64,000 nucleotides of DNA from Beijerinckia indica subsp. indica ATCC 9039 (GTDB taxonomy: Bacteria > Pseudomonadota > Alphaproteobacteria > Rhizobiales > Beijerinckiaceae), in assembly GCF_000019845.1 (NCBI RefSeq), contig NC_010581.1:372001-436000 (forward strand), given 5' to 3'. Position numbers and translations under genes: made by a program. The notes under the pieces are model-generated. The model did not search any database, was not told where the DNA came from, and saw only the letters and a list, made by a program, of their open reading frames with translations. This document shows, piece by piece, positions 44,990 to 53,553 of this stretch. Within the stretch, counting starts at the first letter, position 1. The number at the start of each line of letters is the position of its first letter.

Positions 44990-46015
44990 ATGCCTTTGTT
45001 GACCCGACGTGGCCTCAATCTTGGCCTTTTGACGTCGAGCGTTTTGGGCATGCGGCCCGTGCAAGCGGAGAGTATTGCCGCGCGGGCGGGCATTATTCCT
45101 GTGCTCGGCGCCTCACCTGTTTATGTTGCCGAAAAAGAAGGCTGGTTCAACGAAGGCGGCCTCAAGGTCAATCTTCTGAAGTTTGAATCGGGTCCCGATG
45201 TCATGCAGGCGGCAGCAAGCGGCACGATTGATGTGCATGTTGCGGGAATAGCGCCCGTGGCGGTTGGACGCGCCCATGGAATCGATCTGCGTGTGGTGGC
45301 GGCGACGGCGATCGCGGAAAATGTCCTCGTTGCGGGATCGAAATTCGCGGCCGGCCTGCCGCAAAATGTGCCGCCAGCGGAAATGTTCAAGCAATATCGG
45401 CAAAAGACGGGTCAGCCGGTTCGTATCGCGACACAGCCGGCGGGCTCCGTTCCCAGCACTAATCTCAATTACTGGTTGAGCGAGGTGGCTCACGTCGATC
45501 CCGCCGATGTCAGGATCGTTTCAATCGGCATTGATGGCGCAACCCAAGCCCTGCTCAGCAATTCCGTTGAGGCCTCGACGATCCGCGAACCTATTCTGAC
45601 TGTCGCGAAGCAGCGTGATCCCGGCATCAAAATCCTGGCGCTTGGCGATGACCTGTTGCCCGGCCAACCGGGGACTGTCGTCGCTGTTTCGGCGGCTTTC
45701 GCGCAGAAAAATCCCGAGGCCGTGCGGACCTTGGTGAAAGGTGTCATACGGGGTGTGGAGCTTCTTCAAAAGGAACCCGACCGGGCGGCTGCGGATATAC
45801 AAACGAGTCTCGGCAAGGGGATGCTTGATATAGCTCTTATTCGGCAGGCACTGGTTTCTCCGGCGACCCATTTTGTTGCGGATCCGCATGTCATTTTGAA
45901 AGCCACGCAAGTCATGCTGGCCTTCCAGAAGAAGATCGGCACGCTGGACGAAGTCCCTGAGCTGACGAGCTTGTTCGACACGAGCTTTTATGATGCGGTT
46001 ATCGCCGGGAAGTGA
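44990..46015 (+). CDS. Orphan ABC transporter substrate-binding protein (nitrate/sulfonate/taurine type)
   Basis: 341 residues. The N-terminus LLTRRGLNLGLLTSSVLG is a signal segment with a twin-arginine-like RR. The domain belongs to the NMT1/SsuA/TauA type: PVYVAEKEGWFNEGGLKVNLLKFESGPDVMQAAASGTIDVHVAGIAPV is characteristic. No permease or ATPase gene follows, so it is an orphan, or it serves a transporter encoded elsewhere. Two TonB-dependent receptors are near, one of them 374 bases downstream on the same strand, suggesting uptake of one substrate (inference). The ATG at 44990 has GGAGCAGGAT upstream. Confidence 0.85.
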   Translation: MPLLTRRGLNLGLLTSSVLGMRPVQAESIAARAGIIPVLGASPVYVAEKEGWFNEGGLKVNLLKFESGPDVMQAAASGTIDVHVAGIAPVAVGRAHGIDLRVVAATAIAENVLVAGSKFAAGLPQNVPPAEMFKQYRQKTGQPVRIATQPAGSVPSTNLNYWLSEVAHVDPADVRIVSIGIDGATQALLSNSVEASTIREPILTVAKQRDPGIKILALGDDLLPGQPGTVVAVSAAFAQKNPEAVRTLVKGVIRGVELLQKEPDRAAADIQTSLGKGMLDIALIRQALVSPATHFVADPHVILKATQVMLAFQKKIGTLDEVPELTSLFDTSFYDAVIAGK

Positions 46016-46389
46016 GGTTGGAGCCGCAAGCGCGTTGCATCGTGTTTTTTGACGCACGTCCATTTGATCCGTTTGCCTAGAGTTGTGGCAAGTCGGATCA
46101 ACATTGATGCATGTCCTGTAAATTACAGAGCATCGATCCTCTCGCTTTCTCTCTTCACAAAATTTTTAGATCGGAGCGAAAGGCCGTTCGTTGGAGCCCT
46201 TCCTTTAACATACATCATGCTGATTTAATTAAATTTTCTTCCTCGCTCGTTGCTGTGCAATCGTCATAAAAATGGCGTTAAATCAGAGAGCTGCAGAACT
46301 GCGATGCAAAAAAATACATAGAAGGCTCGGGCTGGCTGATTTAGGGATTAAAGAAAATTAATCTCTGATGACTTCGCGAGCGGATAACT
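46016..46389. other. Gap between the binding-protein gene and the TonB receptor gene
   Basis: 374 AT-rich bases without a gene. It is likely to hold the promoter of the TonB receptor. I saw no convincing Fur/Irr/Zur box and no GG-N10-GC promoter. Confidence 0.4.
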
Positions 46390-48642
46390 ATGACGTTAAA
46401 GCCGAACCCTTCCATTGATTGTGGCGAAAGGAAATATTCCGCTCATCGGCGTGTGTGGTGGCAACGGAAGGGCCCGCTTTTGACACAGGCTTCGACTTTC
46501 GCGGTGCTGATGGGCATGAGTGCCGTTCCAGTGTCCGCGCAGTCAGTGCCTGGTGCGACTTCCAAAACGAATTCCAATATGACCTTGCCGGAAGTTGATA
46601 TCTCCGCCGTCTCCACCAATGTATCTCCGGCCGGCGAGACTTTTGGAGTGATCACGCCGCCGAAAAAATTTGAACTGGGACCGGCCGGCAATCAGAAGCC
46701 TCTGGATATGCCGCATTCGGTTCAGGTGATTTCGCAGGAAATAATCAGGAGCCAGCAGGCGCGCAACCTCGCGGACGTGCTGAAATTCAATCCTTCCGTG
46801 CAGATGAGCCGCGGCGCCGATGGCGGGCGTATTTCCTCGCGCGGCTTTGAATCCGGCGTCGTCCAGAATACCCGCATGGATGGGCTGAATATGATCAGCA
46901 CCACCGGCTATCCGATTGAGCAATTCGACCGAATTGAAATGCTCAATGGCGTGGCTGGCGGCATGTATGGTCCAACGGGCCCGACGGGTACGTTCAATTT
47001 CATTTCCAAGCGCCCGACCGACGTGCCGTTCCAGACGATCAGCTACGGATATGACTCAATCTCCAACAACACTGTATTCGGTGATGTGGGTGACAGGGTC
47101 GAAGGGCTGGCTTTCCGGTTTAATTTCGTCCATTCGGGCGGCCAAAGCTATGCTCCAACCAGCAGTCTGCGCCGGACGCTCCTTGATGGTGCGATCGATC
47201 TGCATTTCGGCGACTCGACCGTTCTCGAATTGAATGGCAGCTATTACGATTGGCATTGGTTCGGCTTCCCGGGGAGCTTCACCTATGGCAATGGTATCTA
47301 CAATCTTCCACAAGCCCCCAGCTCTTCGACGGCCGGCTTTGGTGTCCCCGGCATGGGCAATCAGAACGAGACGCATACATTCAGTGCGAAGCTGAAACAT
47401 GAATTCAATCAGGATTGGAATCTGACCATCGGTTTGCTCGATCAGACGGTCGAGCGTGGCCTCTACCAGCCGACCAATGTGCTGAACAATAATTACGGTC
47501 AATTCACGTCACAGATTAATTCGCAGAAGGCTGCCAAATTCACGATCATCAGTAATCTTGCCACTCTCAATGGTCATGTGATGACCGGTAATATCAGTCA
47601 TGATATTTTCGTCGGCACGACCGGTTTCACCTGGGGCACTTTCAGTGGTATCGGCACGAATAGCGTGACCGTCGGTACCGCTAATATCAATAATCCCTTT
47701 GTTTTCGCGACGCCCATTTATCAAACCGGTGGCGCGGTCTACAAATCTGCCCGTAATGATCAGCAGTCTTTGGTCGGCGGGGATACGATCAAGTTTGATG
47801 AGCATTGGAGCTTGTCGCTCAATTCGAGCTTTTCCTGGCTTACGTCCAAAAACTACAATGCCCTGGGCCAGAAAACGAGCAGCTTTCAAACCGGAGGTGA
47901 ATGGAGCCCGACGGCGAGTGTGATGTACAAGCCGAGTGAAAATCAGACCGCTTATTTTACTTATGCCAATAGTTTGCAGCAGGGTGACACGGCTCCCACG
48001 GGCACGCTCAATGCCAACCAGACATTGGCGCCTTATCGCAGCACACAATATGAACTCGGCTACAAAGTCGCTCTCAACGACCGCTTTATGATCACGGCCG
48101 ATGGATTCCGTATTAGTCAGCCTTGGGCTTATCAGAACGCTGACAAGATTTACCAAAATTTTGGTACCCAGGTGAACTGGGGATCGGAAGTCATGCTGAC
48201 AGGGCAATTGACTGATGACCTGTCCATGATGGGCGGGTTCATGCAATTGGTTCCGAAGCTGTTCAATACGGGGACACCAGGCATCGAAGGCAAGGATGTG
48301 GTCAATATTCCGCGCGTACAGGCCAATCTCTTCCTCGAATATACAGTGCCAACCATCCAAGGCTTGGCGCTGAGCACGAATTTTCATTATGTGGGCGGCC
48401 GTCCCGGTAATGAAACGAACACCATTTGGTCCGGCGCCTATGCCACGCTCGACTTTGGCTTGCGCTATACGACCGTGGTGGATGGCCACAGGATCACGGC
48501 GCGGTTCAACGTCAATAATGTGACGGACAAGTCTTACTGGACGAATATTTATCCCGTGAGTGGTGTTTCCACGAGCGCTGGATCGCAAGCCTATCTCGGT
48601 TTGCCCCGCACTTTTTCCGCTGGGTTGGATTTCACCCTTTGA
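46390..48642 (+). CDS. TonB-dependent siderophore-type outer-membrane receptor
   Basis: 750 residues. Signal peptide (ASTFAVLMGMSAVPVSAQS), then a plug domain that begins in DMPHSVQVISQEIIRSQQARNLADVLKFNPSVQ, with SSRGFESGVVQNTRMDGLN and GPTGTFNFISKRPTD, and a 22-strand-type barrel to the end (FSAGLDFTL). The plug resembles ferric siderophore receptors of the FhuE/FpvA class. The ligand is unknown. The IS begins 7 bases after the stop codon, so any downstream partner gene may have been separated. The orphan binding protein is upstream on the same strand. Confidence 0.9.
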   Translation: MTLKPNPSIDCGERKYSAHRRVWWQRKGPLLTQASTFAVLMGMSAVPVSAQSVPGATSKTNSNMTLPEVDISAVSTNVSPAGETFGVITPPKKFELGPAGNQKPLDMPHSVQVISQEIIRSQQARNLADVLKFNPSVQMSRGADGGRISSRGFESGVVQNTRMDGLNMISTTGYPIEQFDRIEMLNGVAGGMYGPTGPTGTFNFISKRPTDVPFQTISYGYDSISNNTVFGDVGDRVEGLAFRFNFVHSGGQSYAPTSSLRRTLLDGAIDLHFGDSTVLELNGSYYDWHWFGFPGSFTYGNGIYNLPQAPSSSTAGFGVPGMGNQNETHTFSAKLKHEFNQDWNLTIGLLDQTVERGLYQPTNVLNNNYGQFTSQINSQKAAKFTIISNLATLNGHVMTGNISHDIFVGTTGFTWGTFSGIGTNSVTVGTANINNPFVFATPIYQTGGAVYKSARNDQQSLVGGDTIKFDEHWSLSLNSSFSWLTSKNYNALGQKTSSFQTGGEWSPTASVMYKPSENQTAYFTYANSLQQGDTAPTGTLNANQTLAPYRSTQYELGYKVALNDRFMITADGFRISQPWAYQNADKIYQNFGTQVNWGSEVMLTGQLTDDLSMMGGFMQLVPKLFNTGTPGIEGKDVVNIPRVQANLFLEYTVPTIQGLALSTNFHYVGGRPGNETNTIWSGAYATLDFGLRYTTVVDGHRITARFNVNNVTDKSYWTNIYPVSGVSTSAGSQAYLGLPRTFSAGLDFTL

Positions 48643-48721
48643 TCTTCTAGGTCGTAAACTCATAAATTCGCTTTGCGATTGTCAGTTTGCATGATTCAAG
48701 GCTTCCAAAAGAGGAAGCCAG

Positions 48722-49150
48722 ATGACGCGCCGCCGCTACGAACTCACCGACCATGAATGGTGGATCCTGTCGCCTCTATTGCCCAACAAACCGCGTGGCG
48801 TTGCTCGCGTCGATGATCGGCGGGTGCTGAATGGCATTCTTTGGCGGTTCCGAACGGGCTCGCCTTGGGCAGAGATTCCAGAGCGCTACGGCCCACCGAC
48901 CACTTGCTACAACCGCTTTGTGCGGTGGCGGAAAGCCGGGGTCTGGGATCGGCTTCTCGACGCGGTTTCAGAGGCTTACGACGGTGACATCGTCATGATT
49001 GACTCGACCTGTGTTCGCGTTCACCAGCACGCGGCTACGGGAAAAAAGGGGATGGAGACGATGGCGGCATGGGACGTTCCCGCGGCGGGCTCACCAGCAA
49101 AATCCATGCTCTCGTCGATGCCGAAGGGCGCCCCGTCACCCTCCGCTTAA
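48722..49150 (+). CDS. IS427-type transposase, frame A (N-terminal part)
   Basis: 142 codons ending in an out-of-frame tail. The N-terminal domain (MTRRRYELTDHEWWILSPLLPNKPRG) and the first catalytic Asp in DIVMIDSTCVRVH are present. In frame A the useful protein ends at GKKG. The slippery heptamer A-AAA-AAG lies at 49042-49048 in the correct phase for -1 frameshifting, which would join it to frame B. Confidence 0.88.
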   Translation: MTRRRYELTDHEWWILSPLLPNKPRGVARVDDRRVLNGILWRFRTGSPWAEIPERYGPPTTCYNRFVRWRKAGVWDRLLDAVSEAYDGDIVMIDSTCVRVHQHAATGKKGMETMAAWDVPAAGSPAKSMLSSMPKGAPSPSA

Positions 49151-49485
49151 CCGGCGGTCAGGTCGCGGACTGCACCGAAGCCGATGCGTTGACCGATGGT
49201 CTCGGCGAAGGAGACATCCTGCTGGCCGACAAGGGTTATGATAGCAACGCTATCCGAGCCAAGGCGGCGGAGCGGAAAGCCTGGGCCAACATCCCACCAA
49301 AAGACAATCGCAAGGGGAGCTTCTCCTTCTCGCGTTGGGTCTATCGGCAACGCAACCTCGTGGAACGGTTCTTTAACCGGATCAAGCAGTTCCGCGGCAT
49401 CGCAACACGCTACGACAAAGACCCCGCCAACTTCCTCGCCGCTATCAAACTCGTCGCGATAAGAATTTGGTGCCAAAGTTTATGA
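49069..49485 (+). CDS. IS427-type transposase, frame B (C-terminal part)
   Basis: 138 codons from an ATG that need not be used. Read by -1 frameshift from 49048 the sequence becomes GDGDDGGMGRSRGGLTSKIH, exactly the usual IS5-type continuation after HAATGKK. It supplies the second Asp in LLADKGYDSN and the Glu in VERFFNRIKQFRGIATRYDK, completing DDE. The stop lies within the right inverted repeat. Confidence 0.88.
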   Translation: MGRSRGGLTSKIHALVDAEGRPVTLRLTGGQVADCTEADALTDGLGEGDILLADKGYDSNAIRAKAAERKAWANIPPKDNRKGSFSFSRWVYRQRNLVERFFNRIKQFRGIATRYDKDPANFLAAIKLVAIRIWCQSL

Positions 49486-49495
49486 GTCGACGCCC

Positions 49496-50078
49496 TAGTA
49501 TCGAGAATGACAGATTCTCGATACGTCACTTTTTAAATCGTATCCACTTGTCCCCATTGAACCGCGACGGGTGCGCTTCAATGAGGGTGGATATGAGAGC
49601 CTCACGCTGGTTTGATCCCACTTTTCTTCTAAAAGAGCGCGCCCGTACCGAGCGGGCGCGCTCTTTGCTTATTGCCACGCTTGCTGCGACCGAGAGGCAC
49701 CGGAATGATTTTTGGCCGCTTCTCGAACTTTCGGCTTAGCAAGGGATTAAGGTCCAAACGGCCAGCTTATGTTGTCGGCCATCCTAAGAGAAGCGTAAGT
49801 AATCAGCCTTGCTTCTTGTCTCTTGTTTTGACTTCTTAAAAACTGAGCAGGAAGTTTCAAAGTGTCCTTGTGTTTACGTCTCTTAAGAGCTTTCTCGCGC
49901 CGAGTGTTATCTGTAAAATTTTCTTTATCGTAGCTTCTTTTGTTGAGTTACGACATGAAGCTGGTGCGAGCCTTACATAGAAGGGGCGTCTTTTCATCGC
50001 GCAAGACGTTCACCATTGATTTAGAATCTGTGGTTCATTATATGAAAAACCGATAACGGCCTGATCGGCCGGCTCAGC
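49496..50078. other. Gap after the IS
   Basis: About 580 bases without a supported gene, apart from a strong hairpin at 49632-49666. An open frame at 49467-49739 overlaps the IS end and the hairpin and looks accidental. Confidence 0.45.
49632..49666. terminator. Strong GC-rich hairpin downstream of the IS
   Basis: Perfect 14-base stem AAAGAGCGCGCCCG / CGGGCGCGCTCTTT with a seven-base loop. It has A-rich and T-rich ends like a bidirectional terminator. It may have been the terminator of the TonB receptor gene before the IS inserted (inference). Confidence 0.65.
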
Positions 50079-50807
50079 ATGAGCGCAATTCGGCCGCAAA
50101 AGGTCGTAGAGGGGAACAAGGAGAGCAGTGCGTTTCGCGAAAAAGGCCTGATGGAGGCCTTTCAGGAAGATTGGGTTAAAACGATGATGAAAGCGCTAGC
50201 AGAGGGTACGATCCGTCGGCTCTGGGCCTGCGATATGTCTCACTTTCGCGACCATCTTTTGCGTCTCGATCCCGATAGCCGTTTCGAACGGTTCGGGGCC
50301 TTTACGGACGATACCCAAATCAACCATTATGTCGATAGCTGCTACGGCCCTGACGAAATCATCTATGGCTATGTCGTGGATGGCGAAGTGCGCGGTGCCG
50401 GCGAATTGCGGGCGATGGGGGCTTCCTTCCTGCCTGAAGGTGCGGCGGAGGCGGCCTTCAGCGTGGAACAGGGCTGGCGGCGCCAGGGCGTCGGGACCAA
50501 TTTCATGAAGCGGATTGTCCTCGCCGCGCGCAATCGCCGCATCCATACGCTTTATCTATCCTGCCTCGCGCATAATTCCAAAATGGTCGGTCTGGCACGG
50601 AAATTCGCGACGGAATTGACTTTCGAGACGGATGAAGTGACGGGCAAGCTGATCGCGCGGACCCCGTCCACGACATCGCTGATCGAGGAATTGATCGATA
50701 ATTCCGTCGGTTTCACGGAAGCCATGTTCGATTTCCAGAAGCGCATTCTGACCGCCGCCGAGGAAGCCAGGCATCCGAGCTCGGAGAGGCATTCAGTGAC
50801 GGTTTGA
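50079..50807 (+). CDS. GNAT-family N-acetyltransferase
   Basis: 242 residues. The acetyl-CoA-binding motif A is visible as EAAFSVEQGWRRQGVGTNFMKRIVLAARNRRIHTLYLSCL. The preceding strands IIYGYVVDGEVRGAGELRAM complete the GNAT core. The C-terminal 50 residues (LIEELIDNSVGFTEAMFDFQKRIL) are helical and family-specific. The first 24 residues may be an extension, as the ATG at 50151 with AAAGG is an alternative start. The substrate is unknown. It converges with the second TonB receptor gene across a shared terminator. Confidence 0.82.
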   Translation: MSAIRPQKVVEGNKESSAFREKGLMEAFQEDWVKTMMKALAEGTIRRLWACDMSHFRDHLLRLDPDSRFERFGAFTDDTQINHYVDSCYGPDEIIYGYVVDGEVRGAGELRAMGASFLPEGAAEAAFSVEQGWRRQGVGTNFMKRIVLAARNRRIHTLYLSCLAHNSKMVGLARKFATELTFETDEVTGKLIARTPSTTSLIEELIDNSVGFTEAMFDFQKRILTAAEEARHPSSERHSVTV

Positions 50808-50824
50808 TCGTTCTGCAACTATCA

Positions 50825-50859
50825 AAAAAAGCCCCCTTTCTATGGAAGGGGGCTTTTTT
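50825..50859. terminator. Bidirectional terminator, GNAT gene / TonB receptor
   Basis: Stem GCCCCCTT / AAGGGGGC extended by six A-T pairs on each side, so an A run leads in and a T run follows on both strands. It lies 18 bases after the GNAT stop and 41 bases from the convergent TonB receptor stop. Confidence 0.9.
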
Positions 50860-50899
50860 AATGTCTCACGGGCGAGATGATGCCAGAAAATCTTTACCG

Positions 50900-53248
50900 T
50901 CAAATCTTCAGGGCGAGCCGGCCCAGGAAGGCGCGCGGCGCGCCGGGATAATAATAAGCGTTGGTCCCCATAGCCTGTTGATAATAGCTCGTATTCAAGT
51001 AGCCGATATAGCTTGTGTCGAACAGATTGGTGACTGTCAGGCTGGCATTGAACAGGCCAATAGGGGTCTGATAATCATAACCAATATTGAGATCGACCGT
51101 GGCATAGCCGGAAAGATGCTGTGTACGGGTCGTATCGCCCCATCTGTCGCTGATATAATTGATGATCGGTGAGATCGTGAGTTGACCGTCGCCGAGCCAG
51201 GGGTCGCGTGTAGACCAATTGAGGCCGGCCGCCATGGTCCAATTGGGAACATCGGGAAATTGCGTGCCCTTGACCGCAGCCGCCATGATGGTCGCGGCGG
51301 AAGCGCCGGGGAGTGTCGGCAGATTGGCGTCGAAGACATTCCGTGTATAGCCAACCGAGGCGAAGAGATCGAGTTCCGGACGCGGGAGCCAATGCGCCAT
51401 TAATTGGCCGCCGATCGCATGGGTGTCGGCGACATTCTGGCTATAGGCGACGCCGATGCCGGGATCGAAGGATACACCCTTATTGGCATATTTGGCGTAA
51501 TAGAAACGCGGTTCGAGCAAAGCCGTGCCAATATCGGGGCTTTCATAGGTCCAGCGCAATCCAACATCGATATTGGTCGAGGTTTCGGCTTTCAAAGTGC
51601 TCCATAGCTGGTCTGCGCTAATGCCTTTCGCTTGGAAAGTTGCGGCATTCTGCTGGTAGGCAGGGAAAATGTCGAAGGACGGTGCGCCGTAATTGGCGCC
51701 GACACTCATATTCGCCTGCAAATTTGGGGTCAGGTCATAGCTTGCTGCCATATAGGGCAGAAAGGCCCCGAACACATGGCTTGAAACGCTTCGCATGCCG
51801 TTGATGCCGGGGGCCATGCCAATGGCGGCATTATAGGAAGTATCGCTGACGCCCATCGTATTGAAGGCATTGATGCCGGGGATATTCTCCCACATGTAGC
51901 GGGCTCCGGCCTGCAAATGCAGGGGGCCGATCTTCTTGTCCATCATGGCATAGGCGCTTTGGAATTCATTGCGGGTCGTCGCCTGGGCGAGAATGGACCA
52001 CATGTTGAAATTCAAGCCGCCATAGGCGTTAGGCATATACATCTTCCAGGCATTGGGCGGACCTGGCAGCTGCATCGTCGTCCACCAATAACCGAGCTTC
52101 ATATCGGTCTCGAGGAGACGGGTGGAAATCTCGCTCGTCAAACCATAGGAATCATGGTCGAGGAGCCAGTTGCGGACCATGCCATTGGCCATGCCGTCGT
52201 AATAGGCGCCTTTCTCACTGAAATAATAGGGTTTGACGGTGAGCTGAGTGTTTTCGTTGAAATGATAGGTCAGTTCGGAGAGGATCACCCAATCCTCGAA
52301 GCTCTGCCGGTTGTTGTTGAAATAAGCGATGCCGGCATTCGGATTGGCGGAATAATCATAAAAGCGATAAAGGCCGAGATTCTGCGTCTGCATATAATTG
52401 AGGGGCCGATAGGTATTCTGCTGCATATTGGCATAGGAGAAATAGAGTCTTGCATCGAATTGATCGGTGATTTTCGTACTCAGGCCGAAAGAGGCGGTTG
52501 TGTTGCCATTGGCGGCTTTGCCCGGTCCGCGCCAATTCTCCGCATCGGTCCAGGAGCCCGACGCAAAGGCATGCGTCGTCCCGTTGAAAAGAGCGCCGGA
52601 ATCGACACGCGCGAAAGTACGGAAGAAATTGAAGGAGCCAAAGCCCTGGGTGATCTCGGCACCGGGTTTGTCTTCTCCCCAGCGAAGCTGTGTATTGATC
52701 GCGCCCGCCGTGGTGAAAAAGCTGCCCTTATCCGGCGCGATCGGACCCTGATAAACCTGCATACTGTCCACGTTTTCCGTGGGAAACAGCCATTGGAAAC
52801 CGGGGCCCGGATTGACGCCCCCAAGGGGAATGCCCTCGACTGTGCTAATGCTATTGCCGTGTGAGCTGGCCTCGCCCCTGATCCTTATGCCTTTGTTACT
52901 GCCGGGAATATTCGCGAGACCATAAGGATCAATGGCCGGGGCATAAACCGAGGGTAGGATGGAAACAGCACGGAAAGCATTGGCGCTGCCGCCGGGCGAC
53001 AGAATATTGATGGCTTTGTTGCTGACCTCATAGGCGGTTTCCGGTGTATCCGGGATAGTCCCGGCAAGCACCGGCCGGTTTGACGCAGCCTGCACATGAA
53101 CGACAGGAAGTTCCAATCCGTTATCGACGATCGCGGTCTGTGCGTGTGCTTCCATCGCCAGACAGGGCAGGGTAATGACGGATAGATGTGACCAATGGAT
53201 AAGAAAACCGCGTTGTTTCAACCCTATCTCGCCCCCATGAAACGCCAT
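50900..53248 (-). CDS. TonB-dependent outer-membrane receptor
   Basis: 782 residues. Signal peptide (HLSVITLPCLAMEAHAQ), then a plug domain with NKGIRIRGEASSHGNSISTVEGIPLGG and QVYQGPIAPDKGSFFTTAGAINTQLR, and a long barrel with many aromatic strands, ending RAFLGRLALKI. The plug differs from the receptor at 46390-48642, so the two are not recent duplicates. The ligand is unknown. The ATG at 53248 is preferred to the TTG at 53272, although the ribosome-binding site is weak. About 300 bases separate it from pepF, holding two divergent promoters. Confidence 0.88.
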   Translation of the reverse strand: MAFHGGEIGLKQRGFLIHWSHLSVITLPCLAMEAHAQTAIVDNGLELPVVHVQAASNRPVLAGTIPDTPETAYEVSNKAINILSPGGSANAFRAVSILPSVYAPAIDPYGLANIPGSNKGIRIRGEASSHGNSISTVEGIPLGGVNPGPGFQWLFPTENVDSMQVYQGPIAPDKGSFFTTAGAINTQLRWGEDKPGAEITQGFGSFNFFRTFARVDSGALFNGTTHAFASGSWTDAENWRGPGKAANGNTTASFGLSTKITDQFDARLYFSYANMQQNTYRPLNYMQTQNLGLYRFYDYSANPNAGIAYFNNNRQSFEDWVILSELTYHFNENTQLTVKPYYFSEKGAYYDGMANGMVRNWLLDHDSYGLTSEISTRLLETDMKLGYWWTTMQLPGPPNAWKMYMPNAYGGLNFNMWSILAQATTRNEFQSAYAMMDKKIGPLHLQAGARYMWENIPGINAFNTMGVSDTSYNAAIGMAPGINGMRSVSSHVFGAFLPYMAASYDLTPNLQANMSVGANYGAPSFDIFPAYQQNAATFQAKGISADQLWSTLKAETSTNIDVGLRWTYESPDIGTALLEPRFYYAKYANKGVSFDPGIGVAYSQNVADTHAIGGQLMAHWLPRPELDLFASVGYTRNVFDANLPTLPGASAATIMAAAVKGTQFPDVPNWTMAAGLNWSTRDPWLGDGQLTISPIINYISDRWGDTTRTQHLSGYATVDLNIGYDYQTPIGLFNASLTVTNLFDTSYIGYLNTSYYQQAMGTNAYYYPGAPRAFLGRLALKI

Positions 53249-53553
53249 GACGCGAGACGGACAATGCGCCAAGCCAATGGCCTGTTTGTATTCAATAGGG
53301 AATAGGATCGTGGTTATTTCGTCAAGTCGATTTTATCTTTATGCAGACATTTGATGGAATGTATTTCCCCTTGTGGCGGTTTGTGGAAATCAGTTTCCTC
53401 CGATCAACCAACACCTGCCTGATATGGATCTCTCTCTTGCTGGGGGATCTCTTGAGGGCCACGTCCTGGCTGGTCGAAAGGCGTCTTGATGGTTGATCCG
53501 CTGGGAAGCGATCCGATATGAAGGCATGACCATCCTTTTTCGAGGCGGCTTCC

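Larger units (their letters stand above)
48650..49495 (+). mobile_element. IS5-family insertion sequence, IS427-type, complete
   Basis: 846 bases, ending in imperfect inverted repeats. The left end GGTCGTAAACTCATAAA is matched at the right end (reverse complement starts GGGCGTCGACTCATAAA), 14 of 17 identical. Both ends are flanked by TA (48648-48649 and 49496-49497), the target duplication typical of this group. It contains two overlapping transposase frames and a slippery sequence. It appears intact. Confidence 0.9.

Noticed and set aside
49467..49739. A 90-codon frame at the right end of the IS
   Set aside because: It reads through the IS end and a strong hairpin, has low coding character and no domain.
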